From contig QNGE01000120.1 in assembly GCA_008508345.1 (NCBI GenBank), positions 342,944 through 406,943 of the forward strand: DNA of 64,000 nucleotides, in the 5' to 3' direction. Position 1 is the stretch's first letter. The number at the start of each line of letters is the position of its first letter. The position numbers and the translations under genes were made by a program. Below, piece by piece: positions 35,800 through 47,714 of this stretch. Source of the DNA: Paragonimus westermani. Its lineage: Eukaryota; Platyhelminthes; Trematoda; Plagiorchiida; Troglotrematidae. The notes below the pieces were generated by a model. The model saw only the letters and a program-made list of their open reading frames with translations. It was not told where the DNA came from and ran no database searches.

Positions 35800-37960
35800 A
35801 TTTATGAGGTGTTTGGATTCAGGATCGATCAGGCAAAGCTTGTGGCCCTGCGCATGCTTCTCAAGGACAAGGCAAAGGCGGTGCTGGAGACAGCGCGAGG
35901 AGATCGTGCGAAGCTAAAGTGAGCCGACTCGAAGGAGTCACTGGCAGCCGGGTTCGGTAGACCCGCCAACCCCTCAGAAGGCAGTATGACGGCTCAAGGC
36001 CGTCCGGTTTGGACTAGAAGGCGAAGTTCAATCAATTCTTGGAGGGAATGCCATCAGCAGTCCGGGATCAGCTCAGGATTACATTCATCGCATGTCCGAT
36101 GACGCTGGAAGAGTTGGCTGATGCGGATGGAATATTGCTGTCAAAAAACTCCCTGACATTCAGCGAAATGAAGGCAAGCAGGCCAAGTGAATTGGACGAT
36201 CTTCGAAGTGCAGTGGATAAGTTAATTCATGAAGTGGCCGCTTTTAAGGTGAAGGATTGGTAACAGCAATCTTCGTGCCGTAGGCAACAGAGTAGGAGAA
36301 GCTGGACACTGGTGAGGATTTTGCCCACTTGACAAGAAAAAGTTTTATCTGAGTAAACGTTTCGCTGACTGTTTTTTGTTTTAGAGGGGAAGTAAGGTAA
36401 TACGGACGGTTAATGAGACGGTAGTTCAATCTAGATTAGAAGTCAGTGGTAACTCGTAATTCAGTTTAATTGATACTGGGGGCGGTGATTTCATTGATTA
36501 GATCAACGCCAAGGAAGATCGTTCAACCGTACGCAATGATCGTTCGAACAGTGAGTGGATTTACTCTTAAGGTTGACGTCTGACAGAATATGATATCCGA
36601 ATCGGCGGCCACGTAGCCAAACAACCTTTCATCATTTCGCTCGGCGCACGTCAGACTATTATTGGAGTGGATTTTCTTGACCGCGCTGGGGCCATGATTG
36701 ACTAAGAGCATGGTAAACTCGTAACGATTAATGGTGTGTTTGCACGAATGAGAAAGTGGGAGGGTGATTGGCCAACTTCTGACAGGAGGACAACCGGCAG
36801 AAGGGGATTGATACCGGGAAGCAAAAGCTTTCAGAATTCGATGGTCAGACTTGTGGTTGAACAGTGCCGGGATTTTAATAGGCCAACTGTAACAAGGAAT
36901 AAGCGTACCGGTTATACCGGCAGATTTGAGGGCAACAGTCGTGAAGGAATGTCAACAGCTGACTCATACGGGGTATCACCGAATTTATTCAATGTTCAAG
37001 CAAAGGGATTAGTGATCGGGAATGAAAGATGATGTTAACATTCATGTACGGACGTGCCGTCAACGTCAGCTGCTAAAGAACATAACCCACTGAAGTCAAT
37101 ATGCACTCAACCAATTCTGGCCAGTGAAAGTGGGGAATTATGGTCAGTGGACGTTTCTATTAACCACTTCCGAAAATCAGTGCATCTTAGTAATGACCGA
37201 ACATTTCCCAACGTGGATCGAAGCAACCGCTATGCCCGATAGGCATGCAAACACTGTATGTAGGGTAGTGATGAAGTACAACGTGGCGAATCACGGAGTA
37301 CTGCAAAAAGTATTGACAGATCACGGTCCTTGATTCGAAACTGAGGATTTTCGGAATTGTTCGGAGCTCTTGGACATCAACAAAATTCGCACAACATCAT
37401 ACCATCCTCAGTTAAACTGAGTGGCGGAAAGAAACAATCGAACGTCCAAACAGAGTTTGGTATAAAAAGGAGGAAGCTAAAAGGAAATTGTACCTTTTTT
37501 CTTTTGGCCGACCGCTCTTCGTCCCAAGTAACAACGGAGAGGTCGCTGTTCGACCTAATGTATGAGCGCGTGCCAGGCCTGCCCGCCGATCAAGAAATCA
37601 GCTTGTAGGGAGAACAACAGATAAGCACGCGTGAATTAGCAGAAACTTGGAAATTAACCAACCAGAACCTGGCAAACGCACACTAGGTTTTCAGGGAGTA
37701 GTCGACTGTAAACTTATCGGGTAGAGGTGCTGTGTTAAGCACTGATATCGGCGGTGCCCGGGTGAAATAGGATCCGGATCTAGGAAGTTTCCGGCATAGT
37801 GTAGGGTACCGTATGTGGTAGTGAAACGTCGCGGCCCAGTGTATTTTATTAAGAATGAAAAGTATCAGCATCGAATTCACGGAAAGCAGCTCTATGAATG
37901 ATATGACACCCTGATAAGAATAAAATGCACACCAGGTTTATCAGCATCAGCGAGGTCAGT
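35800..37960 (+). mobile_element. Ty3/Gypsy LTR retrotransposon relic lacking RT
   Basis: Plus-strand pieces in order. Gag lies near 35820-36240 (ALRMLLKDKAKAVLE, then EGMPSAVRDQLRI). An aspartic protease lies near 36390-36720 (SLIDTGGGDFID, then TIIGVDFLDRAGAMID). An integrase start follows near 37040-37340 (YILVMTEHF-like, here ILVMTEHFPTWIEATAMPD, then VLTDHGP) and an integrase end near 37500-37600 (FDLMYERVPGLPAD). The roughly 1.5-2 kb of reverse transcriptase and RNase H expected between protease and integrase are missing; only about 300 bases separate them. Many stops. No LTR pair was identified. Confidence 0.75.
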
Positions 37961-40798
37961 ACCCAGATCGTAGAGAGAAAGAAGAAAGAATGGACGAGTT
38001 TTGCTGCAGCTGGAACAATTTTTGCCAGGAGGAAGTTTGCACTGGGGACGAACGATCACATGATACTGCTCACAACACCACTCAGTAGTGGTACATGAAC
38101 ACGTATCTAACTAATGAAATAACGGGGAGAAAATATGAGCAGAAACGTTGAAGTGCTCTTTTGTGTAAACCGATGTTTTTATCATTATATGAACTACACT
38201 TTGAAAACCGTAACAACCGTGACATTCTTGAATCAATGTTATATATAAATGAATGTGTCCGCTTGTTGTGGTGTTGAGTCGTGTACCTCATGTGTCAATT
38301 TGCTGAACAATCAACTTGTGCACCATCTGCATTCTTGGATCACAACAGAACAAAGTAGCTCATTTAACCTTTAATCTTTTGTTTTCACCGTAAGTTATAT
38401 GAATTATATCGACTGTGTAAGTCATACAACACAACCATTTATTGATAATGGTGGTCCTAAATGATTTTTTCATTACTGGCACCGGTAGTATTGAGTATTT
38501 CACTACGGTTGATTGAATAAAGAGGGTTGAACCCACTACTGATATAAAGTCTACAACTATTTCTGTTAAGGGTGGTATTAGGTATACCTGATTTATTCTT
38601 GGTACTTGTGAGTTTTCACTCACTGACACACAGTCTGCTACCTACACACGTCCAGTCTGTTATTGATTCTCGACCATTTATCATTGACCTCAATCCCATG
38701 AACATACTAAAATCCCTTTCGCAGTTTCCATCTAATCATCACGGACCATGACTCGTGAACCGATTTTGCCATTCACGAGGGCCTCCGTTGGTGTGTGAAA
38801 TATCCGAGTTAGCATCCATATGCCAGGTACGTCCACTTTATGAAGATTAGCTTAGGTTCATTTGGTCTCCTTCAGCCTACCCGCAATAGAGTGTCTAACC
38901 TAAATGTGAGTAGAATTTTTCATATGGGCTACTGTAATTGCAGTGCAGCTGAAACATGAAGGCTGGACATCAACAGTGTGTGGCGACTACCGCATCACTC
39001 TTTACAAGTTTCTATCACAGAGGAGTTGTATGTCACAGGAACTGAGTAACATTCACCATTGATTCTAAGGGCACACAACTACAAGTTCTGCTTAAGTGTG
39101 TATGCAGTTTGCCAACTAAAATAAACATTCTATCTGGACTCTCCAGGTTTAATCGTTTGCCATTCAACCGAACATTTCCCCAGAAAATTTTCAAGGCCAG
39201 TCCAACACGACCACGGGTAACTTTGGTGGTGTTGTAGCCAATCAGAACGGCGTCATTATACACGACCCTAACCAATGCATTTATGTTGATGGATTGCTTG
39301 CTCTACTTTGCTAAATTCGCCCCTCTATTGTTGTTATCAATGATGACAAGTGCTTTTTACGCCGCAAACCTCCCCTGCCTCGAATAATTTGTTTATTACA
39401 CCAAGTTTCGACCTGACGCCGAATGATTTTAGCTTCTGTTTGATACTTCCACCCCAAAGAATGATGATTTGTGTTCGCTTACAAGTTCGACTCAGTATTA
39501 CTCCTGTTTTATTTCGTTTTCTGCTCTGAGAGAAGAATCTCTCTAGCCGATCACATCCTCAGTCGAGTTCGCACTTATTAATACTCATGAGACCAAACTG
39601 CACCGTTTGCTAAACTATCTCACCATGCGAGCTGCGACGCGAAATAATTTTAAAAGTTCCCACAGTTTTTCTCCGAATGCAACTCTTACAGGCACAATTG
39701 CTGCTGTAAGGCATGGTGGAAGTTGAGTTTTATGCGGCTTTAAACATATTAGTCTAGTACAGCGTGGACATATTCTTAAGATCAAAGGGAGGCGTTCTTG
39801 TTCATCGAGCTGTGACTCGTTTTAGCAAGTTCTTTCTGATTTCCATGCTACAAGCCGATGTGACCACGAGGCATAAAAACATGTTTACCAAACTGAATTC
39901 CACTTTCGTACTTGACTTTATTCTACTCGCATGTTTACAGTAGCATGCTCTTATCTTTAAATTCAATGTGACTCGTCTGTTTGCAATATTCGATTTTATT
40001 TCTAATTGTTCGATACGCCAAAATTTATTTCATTTCCACAAACTCTTTATCGGCCGCAAACAACTGAACTATATTCAGCTTGCTCACTCGTATTTCGATT
40101 CCTACCACAGTGCACCATATTTGCTTGTGTGAGTAAATTTGGCGCACTATGTTTTACCGCTAGAATTAACTGGACGACTTATCACGTCTCCGCTGCATTG
40201 CTTTGTGTTCGTAAACCTAGTGGAAAGTTACTGCCTATTTAAATTTTTCATTATTAAGTGTTTACAACTATGTCCGACATCCGTATGTGTATTTACATAT
40301 AATATTCTGCCCTCTGCCCATTTTAAGATATATACACATATATCCAGCCCAGACTGTGGGTGAGACAAGTTTACTAGAACGGATAAACCGACACTTCTGT
40401 TGGAATTACAATCACGCTAAAATTTTACGCGTTGAATTCTCAACAGCACATTCTTACAGGACCGAAATTTGATCTTCTTGGTCCGAATACTAACCCGTCT
40501 GCTGCTCCAAATACACTTGTGACAGGACTGAAAATTGTCGTCGTTGTTCAGTTCAGTCTGGCTCCGGATATGGAAAATATTTTTGTTCTGTTAGTTGGGT
40601 TCTGCATGGAGGATTCAGCAAAATCGCGGAACACGAATTTTCAGAAATTTCCACTGGTTGCAAAAAGCTTTCAGCAAATTCTCACAATGTTTTATGGCGT
40701 ACCGACAAAAATACTGTGACCCTCACACTCTGCGCAAGAATTTTGGCACGATCTGCGTTCCGGATTAGGAACAGTGGAGTCACTGGATTGCTTGACTT
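37961..40798. other. no feature recognised
   Basis: 2.8 kb of AT-rich sequence with only short frames. Frame 39033-39275 (minus) has no resemblance I can name. Confidence 0.45.
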
Positions 40799-41314
40799 GC
40801 AGTGAGATGAACCTCGACGTCCCCTAAATGCTAAAGTCCTTTTGAAATGAGAATTGTCTTAGTGGTACTTTTTGAATATAAATTAACTGTAAGCCGCTGA
40901 CCCCAAAGTTACTGTGTTGGTGTGGCTATCACAGCTTTACTGACGGCATTACAATGAATCTTTGTCATCCTCACCACCGTTCGCCGCATTCACTAGAATA
41001 ACAATGTTGTTTGCCACTGCCGTTGGGAACGCTGCATAATCAGTCCGACATATGTTCGAGTTGCGAGGGTTGATGAGGAACTTCGTTAACATTCGTCTTC
41101 TTCAGCGACTGGCGTGCGTTTGTGCTGAATGTTCACTCACGTTCAACTCCCTAAAACCCTTGATTGTGCTTTGAAATCCACCTGTGAACGGCGAGTAAGA
41201 CAGTAAGTGGAGCTTGTTTGTAGACTCACCGCTCTCTCACTACGGCTTCTGATTCCCGTCGGTATAAGGCTGGGGAAATCGGAACAAACGAATCGTAAGG
41301 GGGAATGGAACTAG
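40799..41314 (+). repeat. diverged single LTR of the CsRn1-like family
   Basis: Aligns along its length with the LTR that starts at 41402. Shared blocks include TGCAGTGAGA (TGTAGTGAGA in the other), CATTCACTAGAATAACAATG and GCTTGTTTGTAGACTCACCG. Divergence is substantial, so it is an older copy. No internal sequence follows it; about 90 bases of other DNA separate it from the next LTR. Confidence 0.75.
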
Positions 41315-41401
41315 CTTCGCCATGAATTTGTCTTTGACAAATAATTGGTTTAGATATTGCGCGAACGGCACACGACTGCTTCAGTTGCGCACATAAAGGT
41401 C

Positions 41402-41933
41402 TGTAGTGAGAACACCTTCGACGTCCCCAAACTTCTAAACTCCCCGCAACGTGAGATTAGCCTTGCCAGTACCACCGCGCCTGTTCACATTGCCTTGTGA
41501 ATGTAAATTTACTACAAACCACTAGCATCAAAGTTAGTGCATAGGTATCGCAGTTATGCTCTCAGCTGTGTAATTAATTCGCACCATCTCTACTCCTGTA
41601 GGGTACATTCACTAGGATAACAATGTTAAGCTATTACCGTTAGGAACTCCACTTAACCAGTCTAACGCTTGTTTGAATTCTGAAGGTCGACTGGAATTTT
41701 CCGTCGACGCACTCTTCCACTCTGGCGGCTGCTGTGCGGTTGTACTCAAAATGTTCTCACGTCCAGCTCCCTAGTACCCCTGAATTGTTACGTTGGAGTC
41801 TGTTGTGAACAGTGAGTAAATCAATAAATAAAGTTTGTTTGTAGATTCACCGTTTTCTCCTTGCGACTTCCGATTCACGGTAGCATGAGGTTGGGGAAAC
41901 CTTGGGCGTACAAATTCAGGAATTGGCACTACA
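41402..41933 (+). repeat. 5' LTR of CsRn1-like Gypsy element
   Basis: Starts TGTAGTGAGA and ends CACTACA, the TG...CA ends expected of an LTR. It contains AATAAA-like signals near 41825. It is almost identical to 46489-47020. Directly downstream lies a primer-binding-site-like sequence. Confidence 0.9.
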
Positions 41934-41936
41934 AGT

Positions 41937-41947
41937 TGGTGAGCCCG
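41937..41947 (+). promoter_or_regulatory. primer binding site, tRNA-Trp-like
   Basis: TGGTGAGCCCG lies three bases after the LTR end. It resembles the complement of a tRNA-Trp 3' end (TGGTGACCCCG) with one mismatch. From memory, tRNA-Trp priming is reported for the CsRn1 group. Confidence 0.6.
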
Positions 41948-42131
41948 TTCCATAAGCTCTTTTTAAACACTGCTTTCTATTATTTATTGCACCTTCTGTA
42001 TACGCTAGATTCAGTTATTTCTCCCGTATTCTCATACTCATATTCATTCATACATAACACTAAATTTCGTGCCTTGGTTCCACTAGTTTCTGAGCGTTTG
42101 TATTTTTCCGGAATCCTGTGTATATATTCGA

Positions 42132-42990
42132 ATGATGCAGTCAGATACCTTAGACCCCAAACTGGAGCTCGCCGAGATAGATGCAAAGGAGAACGCCCTA
42201 AATTTTCGTGTCCCCGATTATGTCCCGGACGACACAGAGTATTGGCTAGCGCAGCTTGAGCTGCAATTCCAGTTAGCGCACATCACTAGCCAGACTACCA
42301 AGTTCACATACTTAGCTACCGCGTTGCCAATGTCGGTCGCACCCTATGTCAGATATTTAGTGATTAGACCACCCGAGAACAACCCTTACGACGCACTGAA
42401 GAACGCATTCTTAGAGCGTGCTGTCTTGTTGGTAGAGAAGCGACTTAAGCAGGTCTTCAGCTAGCTACAGGTGGAAGATCTTACTCCATCTCATTTGCTT
42501 CGACAGTTAAAACAGGTAGGACAAAATCACAGGATTTATGACAAACTCATGCGTTACCTTTGGATGCAGAGGTTGTCCGACTTTGTACAGGCAATTATTT
42601 CTCCATTCATGTCGACGAGTTCTTCGAATGACTTGGCAAAATCGGCCGACTCGGTCATCCAACACCTTCCCAGCAAAATGCACTAGGTCGAGGCACACAC
42701 AGAAAGCATACCCGCCGAATCGAAAGCAAAAGTGGAAGAACTTTGTCGAGGAATCCAAGCTCTTAAGGCTTCTCGCTTCCGCCCCGCTTCCAAAGGACGT
42801 AGCCGTTCTAGGTCACGTTCAAGAACGGGGTATTGCTGGTAAAATCACATGTTTGAGACCAAGGCACGGAAATGCGTTAAGCCGTGCACCTTCTCAACCG
42901 CCTCGGGAAACGGAAGTACAAGCAAGCAATGACGACAACTGTTACTGGCAGTCCTACCCCTGTTCGCCTATTTTTTATGCACGATGGGAG
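42132..42990 (+). pseudogene. gag of the CsRn1-like element, broken by stops
   Basis: Begins at an ATG at 42132 and reads NFRVPDYVPDDTEYWLAQLE then a capsid-like region (SHLLRQLKQVG, MRYLWMQRLSDFVQAI). It continues to a basic SRSRSRSRTG tract and a zinc finger (CW, H, ARKCVKPC). In-frame stops occur at about 42462, 42683 and 42839, the last inside the zinc finger. Gag would form the particle that holds the RNA and enzymes. Confidence 0.85.
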
Positions 42991-44490
42991 TTCTAGGTTG
43001 CGTTTTCTAGTGAACACCGGCGCTCAGGTCAGTGTCGTACCGCCTAGAAAAGAGGACACGCCTCGATCAACGCCCTTCCAGCTCCAGGCCGCCAATGGAA
43101 CCCCAATACGCACTTTTGGCACACGCTCCTTGACGTTGGACTTGGGCCTGCGGCGTGTTTTCCGTTGGGTTTTCATTATATTGGATGTGCCAGATGCCAT
43201 TTTGGGCATGGACTTCTTGAATCATTTTGGATTGGTCGTCGAAGCAGGTCACCACAAGCTCCTAGATCCCCTAACGAGTATGTCTTCTATAGGGACCACT
43301 TTTACGACGACTGTCCTCAGCCCACTGCTTGCTGGACCAAGCGGTGACGATAGATATCGAGCGGTATTGCGTGAATTCACGTGGTTGACCCGTCCACCTA
43401 AAGAGTCACCTGCCGTCATTACGGACGTGGTACACCACATCAAAACGAAAGGTCTGCCAGTTTTTCAGCGACCGCGAATGCTGGCGCCAGACAAACTGCG
43501 CATCGCTCGTGCCGAATTTTAACACATACTGGACATGGGTATAATCCGCCCCTCTGACAGCCCATGGGCATCTCCTCTGCACATGGTGCCATAGAAGACA
43601 GAAGGTGATTGGCGCCCTTGCGGAGATTATCGGGGATTGAACAATGCCACTGTTCCAGATAGGTACTCTGTGCCACATGTCCACGATCTAACTACCAGCA
43701 TCGCTGGTGAAACCATCTTCAGCAAAATCGACCTCGTCCGCGCCTATTACCAGACTCCGGTAGCACAAGAGAATATACCCAAGACGGCTATTACCACTCC
43801 ATTCGGTTTGTTCGAATTTGTGCACATGCCTTTTGGTCTTCGTAACGCTGCACAGACGTTCCAACGTCTGATTAATGGAGTCACCCGTGGGCTAGACATC
43901 ATTTATACATACATAGACGAAATCCTCGTGGATAGCTCTTCCCCAGAAGAGCATATAACCCATCTACGGACGCTGCTTCAACGTCTGGCATCATACGGCC
44001 TTACTGTCAACGTAACTAAGTCCGAACTTGGTCAAGCCTCGTTGAATTTTTAGGCCACTGCATCTCGGCAGATGGGATTAGACCGCTTGATTCCAAGGTA
44101 CAGGCTAATCGATTGTGCCGATTTCTCGATACATTTCCCAAGCTTCGCCGCTTCAATGGACTCGTGAATTATTACTGTCGATTTATTTCCAACTGCGCCA
44201 AGTTTATGCAACCTTTGGCTGAATTACTTCGGGGTAATGAACGAACTTTGCACCTAACCCCCGAAGCCTCCATGGCTTTCGCAAATGTTATGCAGGCACT
44301 CGCCTCTTCAGTCGTTGCATTTCCAACAACCGGACGCACGATTAGTATCGCTGTGGATGCATCAGACACAGCCATAAGTGCAGTGCTACAGCAAGAAGTT
44401 CACAAGACGTGGCAACCGATCGCATTCTTTTCTTAGCGATACCGAAATGCGATACAGCACCTTCGGTCGTGAACTCTTAGCCGTATAAAG
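42950..44490 (+). pseudogene. protease and reverse transcriptase of the CsRn1-like element
   Basis: Protease: FLVNTGAQVSVVPP near 43008, where the family's catalytic Asp is Asn, and ILGMDFLNHFG near 43198. [22 protein letters not shown] near 43610, [17 protein letters not shown] near 43720 and [15 protein letters not shown] near 43830. The catalytic box reads [11 protein letters not shown] near 43905, where the second Asp of the YIDD core is Glu. Stops occur at 43520 and 43591, with a frameshift near 44050 and another near 44430. Both active sites are altered, so neither enzyme is expected to work. The thumb and connection (FNGLVNYYCRFIS) are recognisable to about 44430. Confidence 0.88.
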
Positions 44491-45010
44491 AGCTGTGCGC
44501 CACTTTCGCAACGCACTCGAAAACCGCGATTTCATTCTTTTCACGGATCACGAACCTCTCGTGTACGCTTTGTGGATTTACTCCGATAAACATTCACCTC
44601 TAGAAGCTCGACAGATAGACTGTATAGCCCAGTTTTCCACGGACATACGCCATGTCTCCGGAGCTGCAAACGTCGCCGCAGATACTCTATCACGAATGCA
44701 CAACGTGTCTATAGCCACCGGCTTGATATCACATCACAACATAGCAGCACAACAACAGTCCGATTGCACATTTACGGATGATCTGAAACGCATGAACTTA
44801 AGCTTTGTCACAGTTTCATTGACGTCTTCGCTCGGTACCATTATATGTGACGATACGCTGGGATACCCCAGGCCAGTCGTGCCACATTTGTTACGAAAGC
44901 AGTTTACGAAGCGTTGCATAACCTGTCACATCCAGGGATTCACGTGTCACTAAGACTGGCCGCGGATCGATTCGTCTGGCCTAACATGAATCGGGACGTA
45001 CGCCATTAGG
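44490..45010 (+). pseudogene. RNase H and integrase zinc-finger part
   Basis: RNase H is recognised by FILFTDHEPLVYAL and DIRHVSGAANVAADTLSR near 44530-44700. The integrase HHCC region follows, with RLAADRFVWPNMNRDVRH and CCLACQRSKV seen in a shifted frame, and a stop near 45007. A stop at 44486 precedes the open stretch. Confidence 0.82.
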
Positions 45011-46035
45011 CCCGTTGCTGTCTTGCATGTCAACGTTCCAAGGTCAACCGACACACGAGCATCCCCTTGGAACCTTTTCCTACTCCCGACGATCGTTTTG
45101 AACATGTCCACCTGGACCTCGTTGGGCCACTTCCACCTTCGAGAAGCTACACCCACCTGCTCACGTGTATCGACCGGTTCACTCGCTGGCCGGAAGCCAT
45201 TCCGTTGTCAGATGCATCAGCAGTGTCCGTGGCTCGCGCCTTTGTTGAGCATTGGGGTGCACGTTATGGTTGTCCGTCGACTACTACAACTGACCGTCGT
45301 ACGCAGTTCGAATCAGCTTTATTTTCACAATTGACCAGTCTGTTAGGCGTGCATCGAGCACGCACCACAGCATATCACCCACAAGCAAGTGGACTCGTAG
45401 AGCGTTTCCATCGTCAGCTCAAAGCGTCATTACGTGCTCACGAGCGGATGAATTGGACAGAAACTTTACCTCTAGTTCTACTCGGTATTCGCAATTGTGT
45501 CAAGGATGACAGTACGACCCCGGCGTCACTTGTCTATGGTCGTCCGTTAAACCTTCCAGTTGATTTCTTTCAATCGTCAAGCGAAACTGCTGTCGACACT
45601 CAAGACTACGCCAACCTACTGGCAAAATACATGCGATCACTACAACCAAGTGCTGCACGTATTCAAAAATCTTCGTCTTACGTTCCCAAAGAACTTAGCA
45701 ATTGTGAGTTCGTGTTTCTGCGAACAGACTGTGATAAGAAACCGCTGCAACAACCGTATAAAGGACTTTTTCGTGTCATTAAACGGTCCGCGAAAACCTA
45801 TGTGGTTGACATTTTCGATCAGCACCTCACCGTCTCTGTTGACCGCCTTAAACCTGCTTTCGCCGACTCACCTCCCGGTTCAACAACACAAACTTCAACT
45901 GAGCCGTCTCCATCTATTTCAGCCTCTGATTTGGCCCCAGCGTTGCCTTCCGCATCTATTCCTGACGAAATCCCTCCTCAACCTACCACTCGTTCAGGGA
46001 GGCGCGTCCATTTTCCCGCGCGCTTCCTGGAGTAG
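45011..46035 (+). pseudogene. integrase core and C-terminus of the CsRn1-like element
   Basis: The longest open frame of the window, about 340 codons ending at a TAG at 46033. It holds the integrase catalytic core: HVHLDLVGPLPPSR (first Asp), TTTTDRRTQFESALF (second Asp) and HPQASGLVERFHRQLKASLR (Glu), so the DDE triad is intact. A chromodomain-free tail follows (YKGLFRVIKRSAKTYVVDI) and a Pro/Ser-rich end with TTRSGRRVHFPARFLE. The role would be joining the DNA copy to the host genome. It is listed as a pseudogene because it depends on the broken upstream pol frame, although this segment itself is undamaged. Confidence 0.9.
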
Positions 46036-46488
46036 TTTACTTTTTCTGTTTAGCATTTGTTGTACAGTTGATAATTCATTACGTGTATTCCATGCTTCTG
46101 TCGATCAGCAACTAACAGTTTTTCGTAGGTGCAATTTCCCGACTCGCTTTACACGGGAGATACCTGCACATAATTGTAAATATCCTCAGGCGCTGCAGGA
46201 CACGCGTCACGGTGGGTATCTGCCTTCTTCTCTAACGTTCACCTCTCCTTATTCCTAGGTCTGACCAGATGCATAGCAACAGTGGCTGGGTCCGGGGAGA
46301 AAACCTTGAACGCCGTAGCAATTTGCGCCTGCGCAGTGAGGAAACCACACCCCCTGTCAAGTCCTCAGGAGGCGTTTTCAGGTTGGGTGGCTTGCGCGCG
46401 GCTGGCCAGCAAGCCAGTAGCTGTTGCCCAGAAATAAAATTCAGAGGTAGAAGGCCTCCTATATTAGTCACCCTTCTAGGGGGGCTGA

Positions 46489-47020
46489 TGTAGTGAGATC
46501 TCCTTCGAAGTCCCCAAACTTCTAAACTCCCCGCAACGTGAGATTAGCCTTGCCAGTACCACCGCGCCTGTTCACATTGCCTTGTGAATGTAAATTTACT
46601 ACAAACCACTAGCATCAAAGTTAGTGCATAGGTATCGCAGTTATGCTCTCAGCTGTGTAATTAATTCGCACCATCTCTACTCCTGTAGGGTACATTCACT
46701 AGGATAACAATGTTAAGCTATTACCGTTAGGAACTCCACTTAACCAGTCTAACGCTTGTTTGAATTCTGAAGGTCGACTGGAATTTTCCGTCGACGCACT
46801 CTTCCACTCTGGCGGCTGCTGTGCGGTTGTACTCAAAATGTTCTCACGTCCAGCTCCCTAGTACCCCTGAATTGTTACGTTGGAGTCTGTTGTGAACAGT
46901 GAGTAAATCAATAAATAAAGTTTGTTTGTAGATTCACCGTTTTCTCCTTGCGACTTCCGATTCACGGTAGCATGAGGTTGGGGAAACCTTGGGCGTACAA
47001 ATTCAGGAATTGGCACTACA
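46489..47020 (+). repeat. 3' LTR of the CsRn1-like element
   Basis: Matches 41402-41933 with differences only in the first 25 or so bases, by eye. The copy continues past its LTR end into AGTTGGTGAGCCCG, the internal sequence that should follow only a 5' LTR, and then meets the N at 47041. After the N, GAACTGGCACTACA again looks like an LTR end, then unique sequence. Confidence 0.85.
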
Positions 47021-47714
47021 AGTTGGTGAGCCCGTTCCATNGAACTGGCACTACAGTACTAAGGATTGATCATGTAGAAGCGTCTGGTTATAATAATAAT
47101 ATGTTTTTTGATGCATCCGTGGGAAACACGCTCAAGAGAACGTGATCAATGTATACATTTCATTTCACTTGAACTCCACAACTGTCAGTTGTACAATGAG
47201 TCAGCTATGCGAATAAAACGACAACACAGACATTATACGATAGGAAAATTCCACCTTGGAAAGAAAAATTTGGGATAGATGCTTCTGAGGCGGTAATACT
47301 TAGAATCTCCAAATTTCGACGAAATATTTGAGTTGTTACATCAGTTGGTGGTCATTGGCTTAATGGTCAAGGTCGTGCCAAAGAATAGGCGTTTGGAAGA
47401 TAGAGGGAATGTATTATCGAAGAATTTCACGATTATTCCCTTTAGAATAGCGGTGACGAAGTGGTGTTAGGTATGCTCTGTGTGTGAGTGTGTTTATGCG
47501 GCAACTGTCACTAAACCTACTGCGTATTACTGTAGTCTTGTTACACTTTTTACAAGCTGTGCAATTACACCCGAGAGATAAATACCTGATTTGCTTAGAC
47601 CGGGTGTCATCACTGTTTTTTAAACAGCTCTGTGGCTGAGCTGAGTTAATTACCTCATTTCTGTATTCCTGTAACCGTCACACTTGCCGTTGCGGACGTC
47701 CATAACTTCTTACA

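Larger units (their letters stand above)
41402..47055 (+). mobile_element. CsRn1-like Ty3/Gypsy LTR retrotransposon, defective
   Basis: Two LTRs flank gag, protease, RT, RNase H and integrase in Gypsy order, with a polypurine tract (AGGGGGGCTGA) just before the 3' LTR. The gag zinc finger is of the C-H-C-C spacing typical of the CsRn1/Kabuki group rather than CCHC. The element would copy its RNA to DNA in virus-like particles and integrate it. This copy cannot do so alone because of several stops and frameshifts and altered active sites. One N at 47041 lies at its 3' end; the sequence after it restarts with an LTR end. No target-site duplication could be matched. Confidence 0.9.

Noticed and set aside
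41861..42259. 132-codon frame across the LTR end and gag start
   Set aside because: It spans the LTR border, the primer binding site and the gag start in a frame different from gag. It is explained by the retroelement.
45560..46258. 232-codon plus-strand open frame
   Set aside because: Overlaps the integrase C-terminus in another frame and has no recognisable domain. Shadow frame of the Gypsy pol.
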